DNA of 64,000 bases from Candidatus Nitrosopumilus sediminis (GTDB taxonomy: Archaea; Thermoproteota; Nitrososphaeria; Nitrososphaerales; Nitrosopumilaceae). The notes below the pieces were generated by a model, which saw nothing but the letters and a program-made list of their open reading frames with translations, was not told the origin of the DNA and ran no database searches. Below, one piece after another: positions 51,772 to 61,145 of this stretch. The translations under genes were made by a program, and so were the position numbers. Position 1 is the first letter of the stretch; every line of letters starts with the position of its first letter. Location of the stretch: assembly GCF_000299395.1 (NCBI RefSeq), contig NC_018656.1, forward strand, positions 1,550,001 through 1,614,000, given 5' to 3'.

Positions 51772-52650
51772 TTGTTGAGTAAATTATCAGTAATTGCAGG
51801 AAAATCTTCTGAAGATGTAGCAAAAAGATTATCTAAGAAGATAAAGGCAAATCTAATAAAAACAGAGATCAGGGTCTTTGCGGATGGAGAGAGTAAGATC
51901 ACTCTAAATGGAGAAATATCAAAGAAAAAATCAATCGTAGTACAATCAATATATCCTCCAGTTGATACAAATCTAATTCAAGCATTATCACTAATTTCAA
52001 AAGCTAAAGAGATATCATCTGAAGTAATTGCTGTGATACCATATATGGGATATGCAAGACAAGATAGAGAATTTTTACCAGGTGAAATTATTACAATGAA
52101 AGTTCTTGGTAAGTTGTTCAAAGGAGCTGGTGCATCAAAAATTATTGCTGTTGATATCCACAGTATGATTGGATTCAAACATTTTACGATAAAAACAAAG
52201 AATGTATCTGCAATTCCTGAACTTGTACAATATTTCAAGAAATTGAGCCTGAAAAATCCTCTTGTTGTATCACCAGATCAAGGAGGAAAGGAAAGAGCAA
52301 AGGAATTTGCAAAGGAATTAGGTTCTGAATATATTGCATTAGAGAAAAAGAGGGATAGGAAAACAGGAAAAGTTCAGATAAAAACAAAAAATCTTGATGA
52401 AGTTGCAAATAGAGATTTGATTTTAGTAGATGATATGATTAGTACTGGAGGAAGTATTGTAAAAGCCACTCAGTTTCTTAAGAAACAAAAATGTAAAAAA
52501 GTGTATGTTGCATGTACACATGCCTTGTTAATGAATAATGCAGAGAAAAGGATTAGAAAAGCAGGAGTAACAAAAATAATTAGTACAAATACTATTCCAG
52601 GCAAAACATCAATTGTAGATATTTCAGATACTATTGCAAAGGCAATTTAA
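51772..52650 (+). CDS. prs: Ribose-phosphate pyrophosphokinase
   Basis: This 292-residue PRPP synthetase makes phosphoribosyl pyrophosphate from ribose 5-phosphate and ATP for nucleotide, His and Trp synthesis. The flexible PYMGYARQDREF near 85-96 and the PRPP motif LILVDDMISTGGSI near 218-231 are clear. It starts at TTG 51772 or the next TTG 51775, with a TATA-like stretch about 26 bases before. It is followed after 2 bases by trmG10. Confidence 0.93.
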   Translation: MLSKLSVIAGKSSEDVAKRLSKKIKANLIKTEIRVFADGESKITLNGEISKKKSIVVQSIYPPVDTNLIQALSLISKAKEISSEVIAVIPYMGYARQDREFLPGEIITMKVLGKLFKGAGASKIIAVDIHSMIGFKHFTIKTKNVSAIPELVQYFKKLSLKNPLVVSPDQGGKERAKEFAKELGSEYIALEKKRDRKTGKVQIKTKNLDEVANRDLILVDDMISTGGSIVKATQFLKKQKCKKVYVACTHALLMNNAEKRIRKAGVTKIISTNTIPGKTSIVDISDTIAKAI

Positions 52651-52652
52651 TA

Positions 52653-53600
52653 ATGCCAGAAAGTTTTTTTGTTTTATCTAAAGATTATTTAGAACTTGCA
52701 ACAGATGAGATTACCGCAATCGCAAAAATGTATGATAGATTTTCAAAAATTAAAGTGATATCTAATTTAGTTATTGTTCAGTCTAAAACAAATTGGAATG
52801 AAATAGCAAAACGAGCTACATTTGTAAAAGTTTCAGGGCAAGTATTAAGAAAAATGTCAGGATTGTTTTTAGATGAAGAAAATGTTGGAGTATTAAAAAA
52901 TGCAAAAACATTCGTTTGTAGAGTAATAAATTTATCATCAAATCAATTTAACATTCCAGAATTAGAAAGTTCTATGGGAGATATGATATCAAAATTTTCT
53001 CATGCAAAAGTAAAATTAGAAAATCCAGATATTACGGTATATCTTATTTTTACAAATAATGAAAACTTTTTTGGGTTTTCAAAACGTGTTAAAAATCAAA
53101 TCAGGCCAAAAAAGATTAAAAAATTTCCTCATGAATTGGATTGGAAACTAACAAGAGTAATGATAAATTTGATAGGATTAAAGAAAGGTGAAACTGTTTG
53201 TGATCCATTCTGTGGAACAGGTACTACACTTCTTGAAGCAGAATCAATGGGAATTCACGGAATTGGTTTAGATTTTGATCCAAAAATGTGTGAAATAGCC
53301 AAAGAAAATCTAAAAGTGAATGGATACCATTCTAAGATTATAAATTCTGAATATCAGGGATTATCAAAAATATCAGAAAAGTTTGATGGAATTGTAACTG
53401 ATTTACCATATGGAACAGCCTCAAAAACATCGGAAAAGCCTCAAGAAATATTAAAGAAATTCTTTTCGAATCTACCTAAACGAAAAAAGGTAGCAATTAT
53501 GTATAAAAAAGAATTAGATTTCAATTCAAAATTAACTGGCTTAAAAAAATATCACATCTATAGGCATAAAAGCTTGACAAGAACAATTCTGATAAAATGA
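52653..53600 (+). CDS. tRNA (guanine10-N2)-methyltransferase, Trm-G10 type
   Basis: The 315-residue protein has an N-terminal THUMP-like region (about 30-145) and a Rossmann methyltransferase domain with [17 protein letters not shown] at 184-200, [15 protein letters not shown] and the catalytic DLPYG starting at Asp250. This is the archaeal Trm-G10/Trm11 family, which methylates G10 of tRNA. The stop overlaps the start of rnz by 4 bases and it follows prs by 2 bases. Confidence 0.9.
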   Translation: MPESFFVLSKDYLELATDEITAIAKMYDRFSKIKVISNLVIVQSKTNWNEIAKRATFVKVSGQVLRKMSGLFLDEENVGVLKNAKTFVCRVINLSSNQFNIPELESSMGDMISKFSHAKVKLENPDITVYLIFTNNENFFGFSKRVKNQIRPKKIKKFPHELDWKLTRVMINLIGLKKGETVCDPFCGTGTTLLEAESMGIHGIGLDFDPKMCEIAKENLKVNGYHSKIINSEYQGLSKISEKFDGIVTDLPYGTASKTSEKPQEILKKFFSNLPKRKKVAIMYKKELDFNSKLTGLKKYHIYRHKSLTRTILIK

Positions 53601-54496
53601 AACTAGTATTCTTAGGAACATCAGCAGCACAGCCTACAGAAAATAGAGGATTGTCTTGTATTTGTTTAGAAAGAGAGGGAGAAATTTTGATGTTTGATGC
53701 TGGAGAAGCTGCTCAGATATCTTTTATGAAATCAAGTTTAGGTTGGAATAAAAAAATGAAGTTGTTTGTTACACATTTGCATGGAGATCATTGTGTAGGA
53801 ATTTTAGGATTATTACAAACAATGTCAATGCAAAATAGAACTGAAACATTAGAAATTTTTGGGCCAAATGGTATTGAAGAATTCATTGGAGCTAACATCA
53901 AAATATTGAATTTTGGATTATCATTTCCTGTGATGATTACAACCATCAAGGAAGGGAAAATTTTTGAAGATGAAAAATTTTCCATCTATGTATGTAAAGC
54001 AAATCATTCTATAACTTCGTTTTCATATTTATTTAAAGAGAAGGATAAACCTGGAAAATTTAATTTAGAAAAAGCAAAAGAATTGGGAATTCCTGAAGGA
54101 AAATTATGGAGCGAATTACAAAATGGTCATGAAATTATAGTTAATGAAAGAAAAATTAGACCTGATCAAGTATTAGGAAAAAAACGTCCAGGTAAAAAAA
54201 TTGGAATTTCAGGTGATACTATGCCTACAAAAGATTTAGAGAAATTTTTTGAGAATTGTGATTATCTTGTATTTGATTCAACATTTTTGGATGAAGAAAA
54301 ATTAAGAGCCCAAGAAACATGTCATTCCACTGCTAAGCAAGCTGCCATATTGGGGAAAAACGCTAAAGTAAAAAATTTAATTCTGACACATTTTTCAGCA
54401 AGATATAAAGACGAAGAAGGGCATTTGAAGGAAGCACAAAAAATTCATAATTCAGTAATAACTGCTAAAGATCTTTTAGAAATTGAAATTAAATGA
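53597..54496 (+). CDS. rnz: Ribonuclease Z
   Basis: The 299-residue tRNase Z cleaves the 3' trailers of pre-tRNAs. The zinc motif HLHGDH is at 60-65, followed by [13 protein letters not shown] near 134-146 for His, [12 protein letters not shown] near 198-209 and HFSARYKD for the last His. Length fits the short form. Its start overlaps Trm-G10 by 4 bases, and its stop overlaps the Sir2 start by 4 bases. Confidence 0.95.
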   Translation: MKLVFLGTSAAQPTENRGLSCICLEREGEILMFDAGEAAQISFMKSSLGWNKKMKLFVTHLHGDHCVGILGLLQTMSMQNRTETLEIFGPNGIEEFIGANIKILNFGLSFPVMITTIKEGKIFEDEKFSIYVCKANHSITSFSYLFKEKDKPGKFNLEKAKELGIPEGKLWSELQNGHEIIVNERKIRPDQVLGKKRPGKKIGISGDTMPTKDLEKFFENCDYLVFDSTFLDEEKLRAQETCHSTAKQAAILGKNAKVKNLILTHFSARYKDEEGHLKEAQKIHNSVITAKDLLEIEIK

Positions 54497-55224
54497 AAAT
54501 GTTTTATCCACTTGAGGATCAAATTAAAAAATTTAAAAAAATTGTATTTGTGACAGGAGCTGGTATTTCACAAGAAAGTGGGATTCCTACATTTAGAGGA
54601 AAAGATGGATTTTGGAAAAACAATGACCCCATGAAATTAGCCACGATAGATGCATTTTATGATAATCCAAAACTAGTTTGGGAATGGTATAATGAAAGAA
54701 GGAAGAATATTTTTCAGGCACAACCTAATTTAGGACATAAAGCAATTGCAGAACTTGAAAAATATGTAGAGGTTGTGGTCCTGACTCAGAATATTGATGG
54801 ATTACATCAAAAATCTGGCAGTACGAAAGTATTGGAACTTCATGGTAGTATAGTAAGAATCAAATGTTCTGTATGTGATTATCAAGAGGAAATTTTAACA
54901 AAAATCTCTGGTTTGCCTCCATTTTGTAAATGTGGAAATATACTCAGACCTGATGTTGTATGGTTTGGAGAACCATTACCACAAGATGTATGGCAAAATG
55001 CTATAAAATTTGCCAGTCAATGTGATTTGATGATAATTGTAGGTACATCACTTGTTGTATCTCCAGCAAATACACTTCCAATATATGCAAAACAAAATAA
55101 TGCTACACTAATAGAAATTAACACAGAAAACACGGAAATGTCAGAAGAGATGGATATAATAATTAGAAAAAGTAGTGCAGAAGCATTACCAAAATTAGTT
55201 TCATTATTTAAAAATCAATTATAA
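54493..55224 (+). CDS. Sir2-family NAD-dependent deacetylase
   Basis: The 243-residue sirtuin has [16 protein letters not shown] at 21-36 for NAD binding, TQNIDGLHQ at 98-106, catalytic His117 in [10 protein letters not shown], and zinc cysteines Cys125, Cys128, Cys145, Cys147. It may remove acyl groups from proteins such as chromatin components. It follows rnz with a 4-base overlap. In archaea sirtuins act on Alba and metabolic enzymes; the target here is unknown. Confidence 0.94.
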   Translation: MKMFYPLEDQIKKFKKIVFVTGAGISQESGIPTFRGKDGFWKNNDPMKLATIDAFYDNPKLVWEWYNERRKNIFQAQPNLGHKAIAELEKYVEVVVLTQNIDGLHQKSGSTKVLELHGSIVRIKCSVCDYQEEILTKISGLPPFCKCGNILRPDVVWFGEPLPQDVWQNAIKFASQCDLMIIVGTSLVVSPANTLPIYAKQNNATLIEINTENTEMSEEMDIIIRKSSAEALPKLVSLFKNQL

Positions 55225-55953
55225 TTGAGAAAATATTCCGTTAATTTTAGTATTTGAAGAATCTCCAGGATTATAAACTGATGATGTAATAGTTCCATAA
55301 TCTTCATGTTCAACAATCATGTCAACGTAATATGGAATTCCAGTTACATCATTTACATTTGTGTTAAACATTGATGTGTAAAATGTTCCAGAAAAAATTT
55401 CTTTATGTTCAGATCTAATAATTACATTTACACTTATTGTTTTATTAGTTGTGTCAATATATTGAAGAAGAATATTGCCATCAGATTGTTGTTTGGTTGA
55501 TAATGAAAGGGTTCCAGGTATTATTGAAACAGGATTTAGGTTTGAATCATTGTTTGATTGTTCTTGATTAGTTGAAAATGAATTTGTTGAATTTAAATTA
55601 CTTGTAAAAATATTTTGGATTGATTCAACAGGATTAAAATTGGAAACTTCATCTTTGATAATTTTTTGAGAATATTCTTTTACTTCAGAAAGTTCATTAG
55701 TTACTTTATTACCTACATTGCTAATTTCATCAGATATTGATTCGGTGGTCTTATCTACAATATTATCAATTGACTCATCAATTCTCTGTTCTACAGAATC
55801 TGAAGCTTTAGAACCGAAAATATTCACATCATTTTTTAGAGAATCGAAGATAGTTGCAGAGGTTGTAGGAAACAAATCATCAATTTCATTTGAAAATATC
55901 ATGCCTCCCAAAATAACAAGGCCAGCAATTATGCCTAGTTTAATGAACATCAA
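55219..55953 (-). CDS. Membrane-anchored Ser/Asn-rich protein, unknown
   Basis: The 244-residue protein has an N-terminal helix (about 4-22) and a long charged, heptad-like middle with SVEQRIDESIDNIVDKTTESI near 58-78. The second half (about 150-244) is beta-rich (NILLQYIDTTNKTISVNVI, GIPYYVDMIVEHEDYG). It may act at the outer face of the membrane. Its end overlaps the Sir2 gene by 6 bases. No family is recognised. Confidence 0.6.
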   Translation of the reverse strand: MMFIKLGIIAGLVILGGMIFSNEIDDLFPTTSATIFDSLKNDVNIFGSKASDSVEQRIDESIDNIVDKTTESISDEISNVGNKVTNELSEVKEYSQKIIKDEVSNFNPVESIQNIFTSNLNSTNSFSTNQEQSNNDSNLNPVSIIPGTLSLSTKQQSDGNILLQYIDTTNKTISVNVIIRSEHKEIFSGTFYTSMFNTNVNDVTGIPYYVDMIVEHEDYGTITSSVYNPGDSSNTKINGIFSQL

Positions 55954-56034
55954 TATCTAGTTTACAAAAATAGATTTTAGATTCAAACTAAAAAAAATAG
56001 TCAAAAAGGAGTGAATTTTCTTAGCTAATTTTTA

Positions 56035-56442
56035 TCAATTTGGAAAAGCTATCCAATCAATAATTTCATCAATATTTGATGAAGTTAAAGTAACTTTAAT
56101 TGGTCCTAGTGGAGATTCTTCTGCTTCGTCACAAATAGCTACTTTTTCAACAAAAGCTGCTTGTTTGTTAAGAAAAAACCAAGTACTATCATCTTCTAGA
56201 TTATTTTCTAAATTGCGTGTGTAACTTTTTTGAGATTGAGTTGAGAAAATTGTTTCATAAATTTTTTCCAAAGATCTTAATTCTTTTGATTGAGCTTTAA
56301 TTGAAAAATTTTCATTTTTTATTTCTGAAAATGGAAAAATATTAGAAATTGCTTGTTTAACTTTTTCTGGATCTTCAGATAGATTTACTGGGCATATCAT
56401 TTCAATTTTACAATGGATATTTGGAATTTTCATTTTATCCAA
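56035..56442 (-). CDS. UPF0201 (DUF54) RNA-binding-like protein
   Basis: The 135-residue protein resembles the UPF0201 archaeal family. It begins CKIEMICPVNLSEDPEKVKQAISNIFP and ends with LGPIKVTLTSSNIDEIIDWIA, the family landmark. The fold is a duplicated ferredoxin-like domain thought to bind RNA. The start ATG (56442) overlaps the end of the UPF0200 kinase-like gene by 13 bases; this pairing is common in archaea. Confidence 0.82.
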   Translation of the reverse strand: MDKMKIPNIHCKIEMICPVNLSEDPEKVKQAISNIFPFSEIKNENFSIKAQSKELRSLEKIYETIFSTQSQKSYTRNLENNLEDDSTWFFLNKQAAFVEKVAICDEAEESPLGPIKVTLTSSNIDEIIDWIAFPN

Positions 56443-56981
56443 CTTTGAATAATTTTAAATGTTTGTTCAATTAATTCTTCTTTTGTCAAACCTATATTTG
56501 AAATTGCATAATCAGACAATGCGATTGAATTACTTATACCAACACCTAATTCACGATTATCTCTTTCTTCAAAATGTTCTTTTGTTTGTGGATCATCGGA
56601 TCTTCCTCTCTTTTGTAAAAAATCAAATCTAGTATCAGTTGACGCATGAATTGCTAATAATTTTACAGTGCCAAATTTTTTTAGCACTTCAATTTCATCA
56701 TTTGATCTTACTCCATCTATTAAAATTACATTAGATGTAGAAGATTCAATTTGTGGTTTAACTAATTCTGCAATTGCACCAGGTCCATTTTTTTCTCTAA
56801 GCTCAAGCATTAATTTTCCAAGATTTTCTCGACCGGGTTCTAAATTTCGCTTTTTTGCCTCTTCTCTTACAGCATTACCCATATTGATAATTTCATATCC
56901 TTTAGTTTTGAGTCCATCAGCAATTGTAGACTTGCCAGCGCCTGGCATTCCTGTTAAGCACACAATTAGTTTATTCAACAT
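56430..56981 (-). CDS. UPF0200 nucleotide kinase-like ATPase
   Basis: I start at Met 56981 (MLNKLIVCLTG) rather than the longer ATG 57032 because the P-loop strand begins there. The 183-residue P-loop protein has Walker A GMPGAGKS near residues 9-16, RENLGKLMLELREKNGPGAIAE and the arginine-rich LQKRGRSDDP lid. It resembles dephospho-CoA kinase and adenylate kinase-like enzymes. It is divergent from thpR, sharing a TATA-like region. Confidence 0.85.
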   Translation of the reverse strand: MLNKLIVCLTGMPGAGKSTIADGLKTKGYEIINMGNAVREEAKKRNLEPGRENLGKLMLELREKNGPGAIAELVKPQIESSTSNVILIDGVRSNDEIEVLKKFGTVKLLAIHASTDTRFDFLQKRGRSDDPQTKEHFEERDNRELGVGISNSIALSDYAISNIGLTKEELIEQTFKIIQSWIK

Positions 56982-57020
56982 ATACCAAAAATAACGCTCG
57001 TCTATGAAGTTACCGGAAAT

Positions 57021-57030
57021 AATTATAAAC
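57021..57030. promoter_or_regulatory. Shared TATA-like element between UPF0200 and thpR
   Basis: AATTATAAAC can be read as a TATA-like element on either strand. It lies about 26 bases before the thpR ATG (57048/57051) and about 45 bases before the UPF0200 Met at 56981. A single element may serve both directions. Confidence 0.4.
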
Positions 57031-57047
57031 ATTATTCAAAAAATGTT

Positions 57048-57593
57048 ATGATGCGTGTTTTTGTTGCAATTGAAATTACAAATAATGAAGTGATTAATTC
57101 GATTGAAAAATTTCAAAACGAAGTAAAGATTGATGCAAAGCCTGTTGGGTCAAGAAATTTTCATTTTACTTTACAATTCATAGGGGAAGTTTCGGAAGAA
57201 ATGAGTCAAAAAATAATTCAATCGCTTCAAAAAATAGAGTTTTCAGGTTTTGATATAATACTCAAAGGAGTAGGAGCTTTTCCTAAGCCTCAATCGCCTA
57301 GAGTTATTTGGATAGGTACAGATGAACATGGCGGAAGTATGCTTGTCCAATTGTCCAAAAAAGTGAAAAAGGCATTAGAACCATTAGGGTTTTTTCCTGA
57401 TAAACCATTCAAACCTCATATCACAGTATTTAGAATTAAAAAGAAGATTGGAGATATAACAAAAGAATTGGAAAATAGAAAAACAGTGAATTTTGGAATA
57501 CAAAAGGTGCTCAATATTAAATTGAAGAAAAGTGAACTTACTTCAAACGGGCCAATTTATTCAGCTTTAGTGGAGGTACCTGCTAAAAAATGA
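57048..57593 (+). CDS. thpR: RNA 2',3'-cyclic phosphodiesterase
   Basis: The 181-residue 2H phosphoesterase has the two His-x-Thr motifs HFTLQFIG (His39) and HITVFRI (about 123). Family enzymes (ThpR/LigT) hydrolyse RNA 2',3'-cyclic phosphates and can ligate tRNA halves. It starts at ATG 57048 or 57051. Its end overlaps cca by 4 bases, so tRNA end handling and splicing-related functions are coupled. Confidence 0.93.
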   Translation: MMRVFVAIEITNNEVINSIEKFQNEVKIDAKPVGSRNFHFTLQFIGEVSEEMSQKIIQSLQKIEFSGFDIILKGVGAFPKPQSPRVIWIGTDEHGGSMLVQLSKKVKKALEPLGFFPDKPFKPHITVFRIKKKIGDITKELENRKTVNFGIQKVLNIKLKKSELTSNGPIYSALVEVPAKK

Positions 57594-58921
57594 AGCAAAT
57601 AATTTCCAAAGTTTCCAAATCTGTAATTCCGCCAAAAACAATAAGGAGATCAAAAGAGCAAATAGCAGAAACAGCTTTTAATCTAGTAAAAAAAGAAATT
57701 ACAAAATATTCTGAAGTAATAGGATTAGAGTTTGGAGGATCATTTGCTAAAGATACATGGTTATCTAAAGAAGCAGATATTGATATTTTCATTAAATTCA
57801 AGAAAAATGTATCTGAAGAGAAATTTGAAAAAATTTCACAGGAAATTGGATTTAATTCATTAAAAAAATATTCTCCGTATGTAAGATATTCTCAACATCC
57901 TTATGTTGAGGCAAAAATTAAGAACACAAAAATAAACATAGTACCATTTTATGATGTAAAAATTGGAGAATGGAAAAGTGCTGCTGATAGATCTTCATTT
58001 CATACAAAATTTATGAAAAAATCATTGACATCAAAAATGAAAAATGAGGTAAGAGTTCTAAAGACATTTCTAAAGTCAAATGGAATTTATGGTGCAGAAA
58101 TTGCAAAACAGGGATTTAGTGGATATATTTCAGAAGTTTTGATTTTAGAATTTGGAAGTTTTGAAAATCTCGTTAAATCAATTTCAAAGATTAAAGAAAA
58201 TCAAATTATTGGAAAAACATCAAAATCATTTGATACATCAATTGTGGTAATTGATCCAATTGACAGTAACAGGAACTTAGCTGCTGCCATTTCAGATGAA
58301 AATATTGGAAAGTTTATTCTCATTTCCAGAGCACTAAAAGAAAAACCAAGTCTAGAATTTTTTAAGAATAAAAAATCAAAAATATCAAATAAATTTTGGA
58401 ATAATTTACTAGTAGTCAAATTTGATTTTAGAGCTAGAAGCCCAGACATTATCTGGGGACAGATTAAAAGAGCAACGTCAACATTGTCTACACAGTTAGA
58501 ATTAGAAGGATTTACAGTATTTAGAAGCAAATCTTACACGGATCAACAAAAAGAAGCCTATCTCTTTTTCTTTTTAGAGTCTACAAAAATAAGTGGGATA
58601 TATCAAAAGACAGGACCAGAATTTTTTAGGGATGATAGTACCCATAGTTTTATTTCTAAAAATCTTAGAAATGCAGACCTAGTGTGGGTTGGAAATGAAA
58701 GAAAAATAATTGCATTAGAAAAAAGAAAACATGTTGATGCAGTAAGTTTTATGAAAGAATTTTTGAAAAAAAATCTTCAGATAGGCATACCAAAAGGTCT
58801 TCAAAATGATTTTAGACGAGGTTTCAAGGTGTTTGTAGGAAATAAAACTTTAAGCAAATCAATTAAAGAGGAAGCATCTGAGTTGATTTCAGTAGATGGC
58901 ACACTCCTTTATTTCAATTAA
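57590..58921 (+). CDS. cca: CCA-adding tRNA nucleotidyltransferase, archaeal class I
   Basis: The 443-residue enzyme adds CCA to tRNA 3' ends. The nucleotidyltransferase signature is GGSFAKDTWLSKEADIDIFI: Gly49-Ser51 and catalytic Asp63, Asp65. The length and later TSTLSTQLELEGF match archaeal class I enzymes. The tRNA genes here do not encode CCA, so the enzyme is essential for them. It overlaps thpR by 4 bases and the kinase gene by 26 bases. Confidence 0.95.
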   Translation: MKQIISKVSKSVIPPKTIRRSKEQIAETAFNLVKKEITKYSEVIGLEFGGSFAKDTWLSKEADIDIFIKFKKNVSEEKFEKISQEIGFNSLKKYSPYVRYSQHPYVEAKIKNTKINIVPFYDVKIGEWKSAADRSSFHTKFMKKSLTSKMKNEVRVLKTFLKSNGIYGAEIAKQGFSGYISEVLILEFGSFENLVKSISKIKENQIIGKTSKSFDTSIVVIDPIDSNRNLAAAISDENIGKFILISRALKEKPSLEFFKNKKSKISNKFWNNLLVVKFDFRARSPDIIWGQIKRATSTLSTQLELEGFTVFRSKSYTDQQKEAYLFFFLESTKISGIYQKTGPEFFRDDSTHSFISKNLRNADLVWVGNERKIIALEKRKHVDAVSFMKEFLKKNLQIGIPKGLQNDFRRGFKVFVGNKTLSKSIKEEASELISVDGTLLYFN

Positions 58922-59657
58922 AAAATTTACAGAGGAACCATACTCAAACATTTTAGGATATCCAAATGCAACTAATCGTCAAATTAAATCAAGAATTAAT
59001 GAATTAGCAAGATTAAAAATAAAATCAATTTCTTTAACAGGTCCTACTACACTTGGTAATCTAGCAATTTTAGGAAAAGGGTATGTTGGTGTTGTGGTAC
59101 TTGCAAAAAAAGGTAACAAAGAGATTGCTCTAAAAATAAGAAGAACTGATTCACAAAGAAAAGATATGAAAAATGAGGCGATATTGTTAAGATTAGTAAA
59201 TTCAGTTAAAGTCGGCCCAAAAGTTATTGATGTAAGTAAAAATTTCTTAGTTATGGAATATCTTGAAGGAGAAAAATTTAGCAGATGGATAGAAATGTTG
59301 AAAGGAACTGGTAGTGCAAAAAAATTAAAATCTATAATAAAAAGTGTTTTAGAAGATTGTTATAGATTAGATCAAATAGGATTAGACCATGGTGAATTAA
59401 GTAATATTTCAAAGCACGTAATTGTAGGTAAAACAAAAGTTTCTCTGATTGATTTTGAAAGTTCTAGCACAAAGAGAAGACCATCAAATGTCACATCAAT
59501 TACTCAAGCCTTTTTTATTGGATCAGGAATTTCTAAAAAGGCTCAAAAAATTTACAAAAACTCATCTAAAGAGAAAATCATTGATGCTTTAAAATCATAC
59601 AAACAAGAAAAGACATTAGAAAACTTTGAAAAACTACTCAAAGTTTTAAAATTATAA
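58896..59657 (+). CDS. RIO-like kinase with N-terminal winged HTH
   Basis: The 253-residue protein has an N-terminal helical HTH-like region (about 20-45, NATNRQIKSRINELARLK), then a kinase fold: LGKGYVGVVVLAKKG glycine loop near 65-79, ALKIRRTD for the Lys, LDHGELSNISKHV as catalytic loop and SLIDFESS in place of DFG. This matches the archaeal HTH-RIO-like kinase group (COG2112). HGELSN replaces HGDLSN, so catalysis may be modest or changed. It ends where tRNA-Pro begins. Confidence 0.8.
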   Translation: MAHSFISIKKFTEEPYSNILGYPNATNRQIKSRINELARLKIKSISLTGPTTLGNLAILGKGYVGVVVLAKKGNKEIALKIRRTDSQRKDMKNEAILLRLVNSVKVGPKVIDVSKNFLVMEYLEGEKFSRWIEMLKGTGSAKKLKSIIKSVLEDCYRLDQIGLDHGELSNISKHVIVGKTKVSLIDFESSSTKRRPSNVTSITQAFFIGSGISKKAQKIYKNSSKEKIIDALKSYKQEKTLENFEKLLKVLKL

Positions 59658-59731
59658 TGGGATCAGCAGGATTTGAACCTGCGACCACTAGTCCCCCAGA
59701 CTAGTATCATACCAAGCTAGACTACGATCCC
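59658..59731 (-). tRNA. tRNA-Pro (GGG)
   Basis: The minus-strand cloverleaf has acceptor GGGATCG/TGATCCC with discriminator A, D arm GTCT/TGAT, anticodon arm CTAGT / CTGGGGG / ACTAG (anticodon GGG), and T arm GCAGG / TTCAAAT / CCTGC. It has no intron, and U33 is normal. CCA is not encoded. It directly follows the end of the kinase gene on the opposite strand. Confidence 0.95.
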
Positions 59732-59787
59732 TCGCTACAGAGGCACTAAATGAAATTATTAAATCGTCGTATTGATAAACAAAAGTA

Positions 59788-59994
59788 ATGAAACTGTGCA
59801 ATATTTGTCATAAAATTTCTGCTACTAATGAAGATCATCTTGATTGTATTCAAAGAAGAAATATAGAATTGGGGGATGAAGATTTTAAGAATAGAATTCC
59901 TGAAAAACTCAATCTTTCAAATACAGAAAATTTGAGTTTAGAAGTTAAAGCAATTCTAGAGCATCTTTCAAAAAATAAAGATTCAGAAGAATAA
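59788..59994 (+). CDS. Small protein with N-terminal CxxC
   Basis: The 68-residue protein starts KLCNICHKIS with Cys4, Cys7 and a later His/Cys pair (HLDC, 17-20), a possible CxxC...HxxC zinc site. The rest is charged and helical (LSLEVKAILEHLSKNKDSEE). Unknown. It converges on the FAD oxidoreductase with one base between. Confidence 0.6.
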   Translation: MKLCNICHKISATNEDHLDCIQRRNIELGDEDFKNRIPEKLNLSNTENLSLEVKAILEHLSKNKDSEE

Positions 59995-59995
59995 T

Positions 59996-61144
59996 TCATA
60001 ACCATTTTGAGAGTCTTTCTTTTTCAAATTCAACTTTTTTAGATAGATTATCTGGTGTAGATTCTGTAAGATTTGTAGTTGGTTTTTCATTAGTAAACAT
60101 ATCAACTTCAATTATAGATGCAGTATCCCTGCCTGATTCAATAAAACATCCACCTTTTCCATCAAATAATGCAGAATCATTTTTGGATTGAATTTTTGAG
60201 ATAATATTTTTTGCAACTGTAATTCCTTCTCCTTCTGCAAAAATTCCAGCTTTTGGAACGGTCATATTTTCTCCAACAGTTAAACTAGTTACATCACCTA
60301 CTGCAAAAATATTTTCAAATGGTGTTTTACAGTCTCTATTTATTGGAATAAATCCGGAATTTTTAGCTAATCCAGAATCATAAATTACTTTTGGAGCAAT
60401 GTGTGGGGGTACAGCTAAAAGTAAATCAAAATCAGCTTCACTGTTTTCAAAAATTAGTTTTTTAGATTCAACAGATTTTATTTTAGATGAATTATGAAAA
60501 ACAATTTTTTCAGAATTTATTAGTTCAAGAATTTGTTTACTAACTTCAGATCCAGCTGCAGGTAATGTAATTGGAGCAGGACTGTAAAAATCAATTTGAA
60601 TAGAATTACGTACACCACGTTTTCTTAGCATAGAATCTATAAGTAAACTAGCCTCAAATGGCGCTGGGGGACATTTGTAAGGCATCCCCATAATAGATAT
60701 TGCAATTTTTCCAGATTTCATCGTTGCAAGTTTATCATGAATTTCAGAAAGCTGTTTATGATCATAAAGATTGAATCCATTTTCTACTAATCCAGGTATT
60801 TTTTGAGGATCTAATACTGCCCCCATTGAAATTATTAGAAAATCAAAAGAGATTTCATGGGATTTAGTTTTTATATTTTTGTTCTCAAGATTTATTGATA
60901 AAATTTCATCTTTAATGAAATTAATTTCCTTTTTTCCTAATTCATTTAATGAACCAATAGAATTTTCAAAAGTACGTGTCCCATTAATGATCCACAATTT
61001 TGCAAATCCTACCATGAACCAGTCTTTTTTATCTACAACAGTAATTTTTACTTGAGAAGATGATAGTGTGTTTCTTAATTCATTTGCAGCTGAAAGTCCA
61101 CCAAAGCCTCCTCCTAAAATTACAACATGTGGAATGTTTGTCAA
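59996..61144 (-). CDS. FAD-dependent pyridine nucleotide or sulfide:quinone oxidoreductase
   Basis: The 382-residue flavoprotein has the FAD-binding VVILGGGFGGLSAANEL at 7-23, a second fold stretch with ISIMGMPYKCPPAPFE near 160-175, and GDVTSL near 294 in the FAD pocket. It fits the NDH-2/SQR group that moves electrons to quinone. Cys173 may be one catalytic Cys of SQR, but a redox pair is not clear. It follows the SDR gene by one base on the same strand. Confidence 0.82.
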   Translation of the reverse strand: MTNIPHVVILGGGFGGLSAANELRNTLSSSQVKITVVDKKDWFMVGFAKLWIINGTRTFENSIGSLNELGKKEINFIKDEILSINLENKNIKTKSHEISFDFLIISMGAVLDPQKIPGLVENGFNLYDHKQLSEIHDKLATMKSGKIAISIMGMPYKCPPAPFEASLLIDSMLRKRGVRNSIQIDFYSPAPITLPAAGSEVSKQILELINSEKIVFHNSSKIKSVESKKLIFENSEADFDLLLAVPPHIAPKVIYDSGLAKNSGFIPINRDCKTPFENIFAVGDVTSLTVGENMTVPKAGIFAEGEGITVAKNIISKIQSKNDSALFDGKGGCFIESGRDTASIIEVDMFTNEKPTTNLTESTPDNLSKKVEFEKERLSKWL

Positions 61145-61145
61145 T

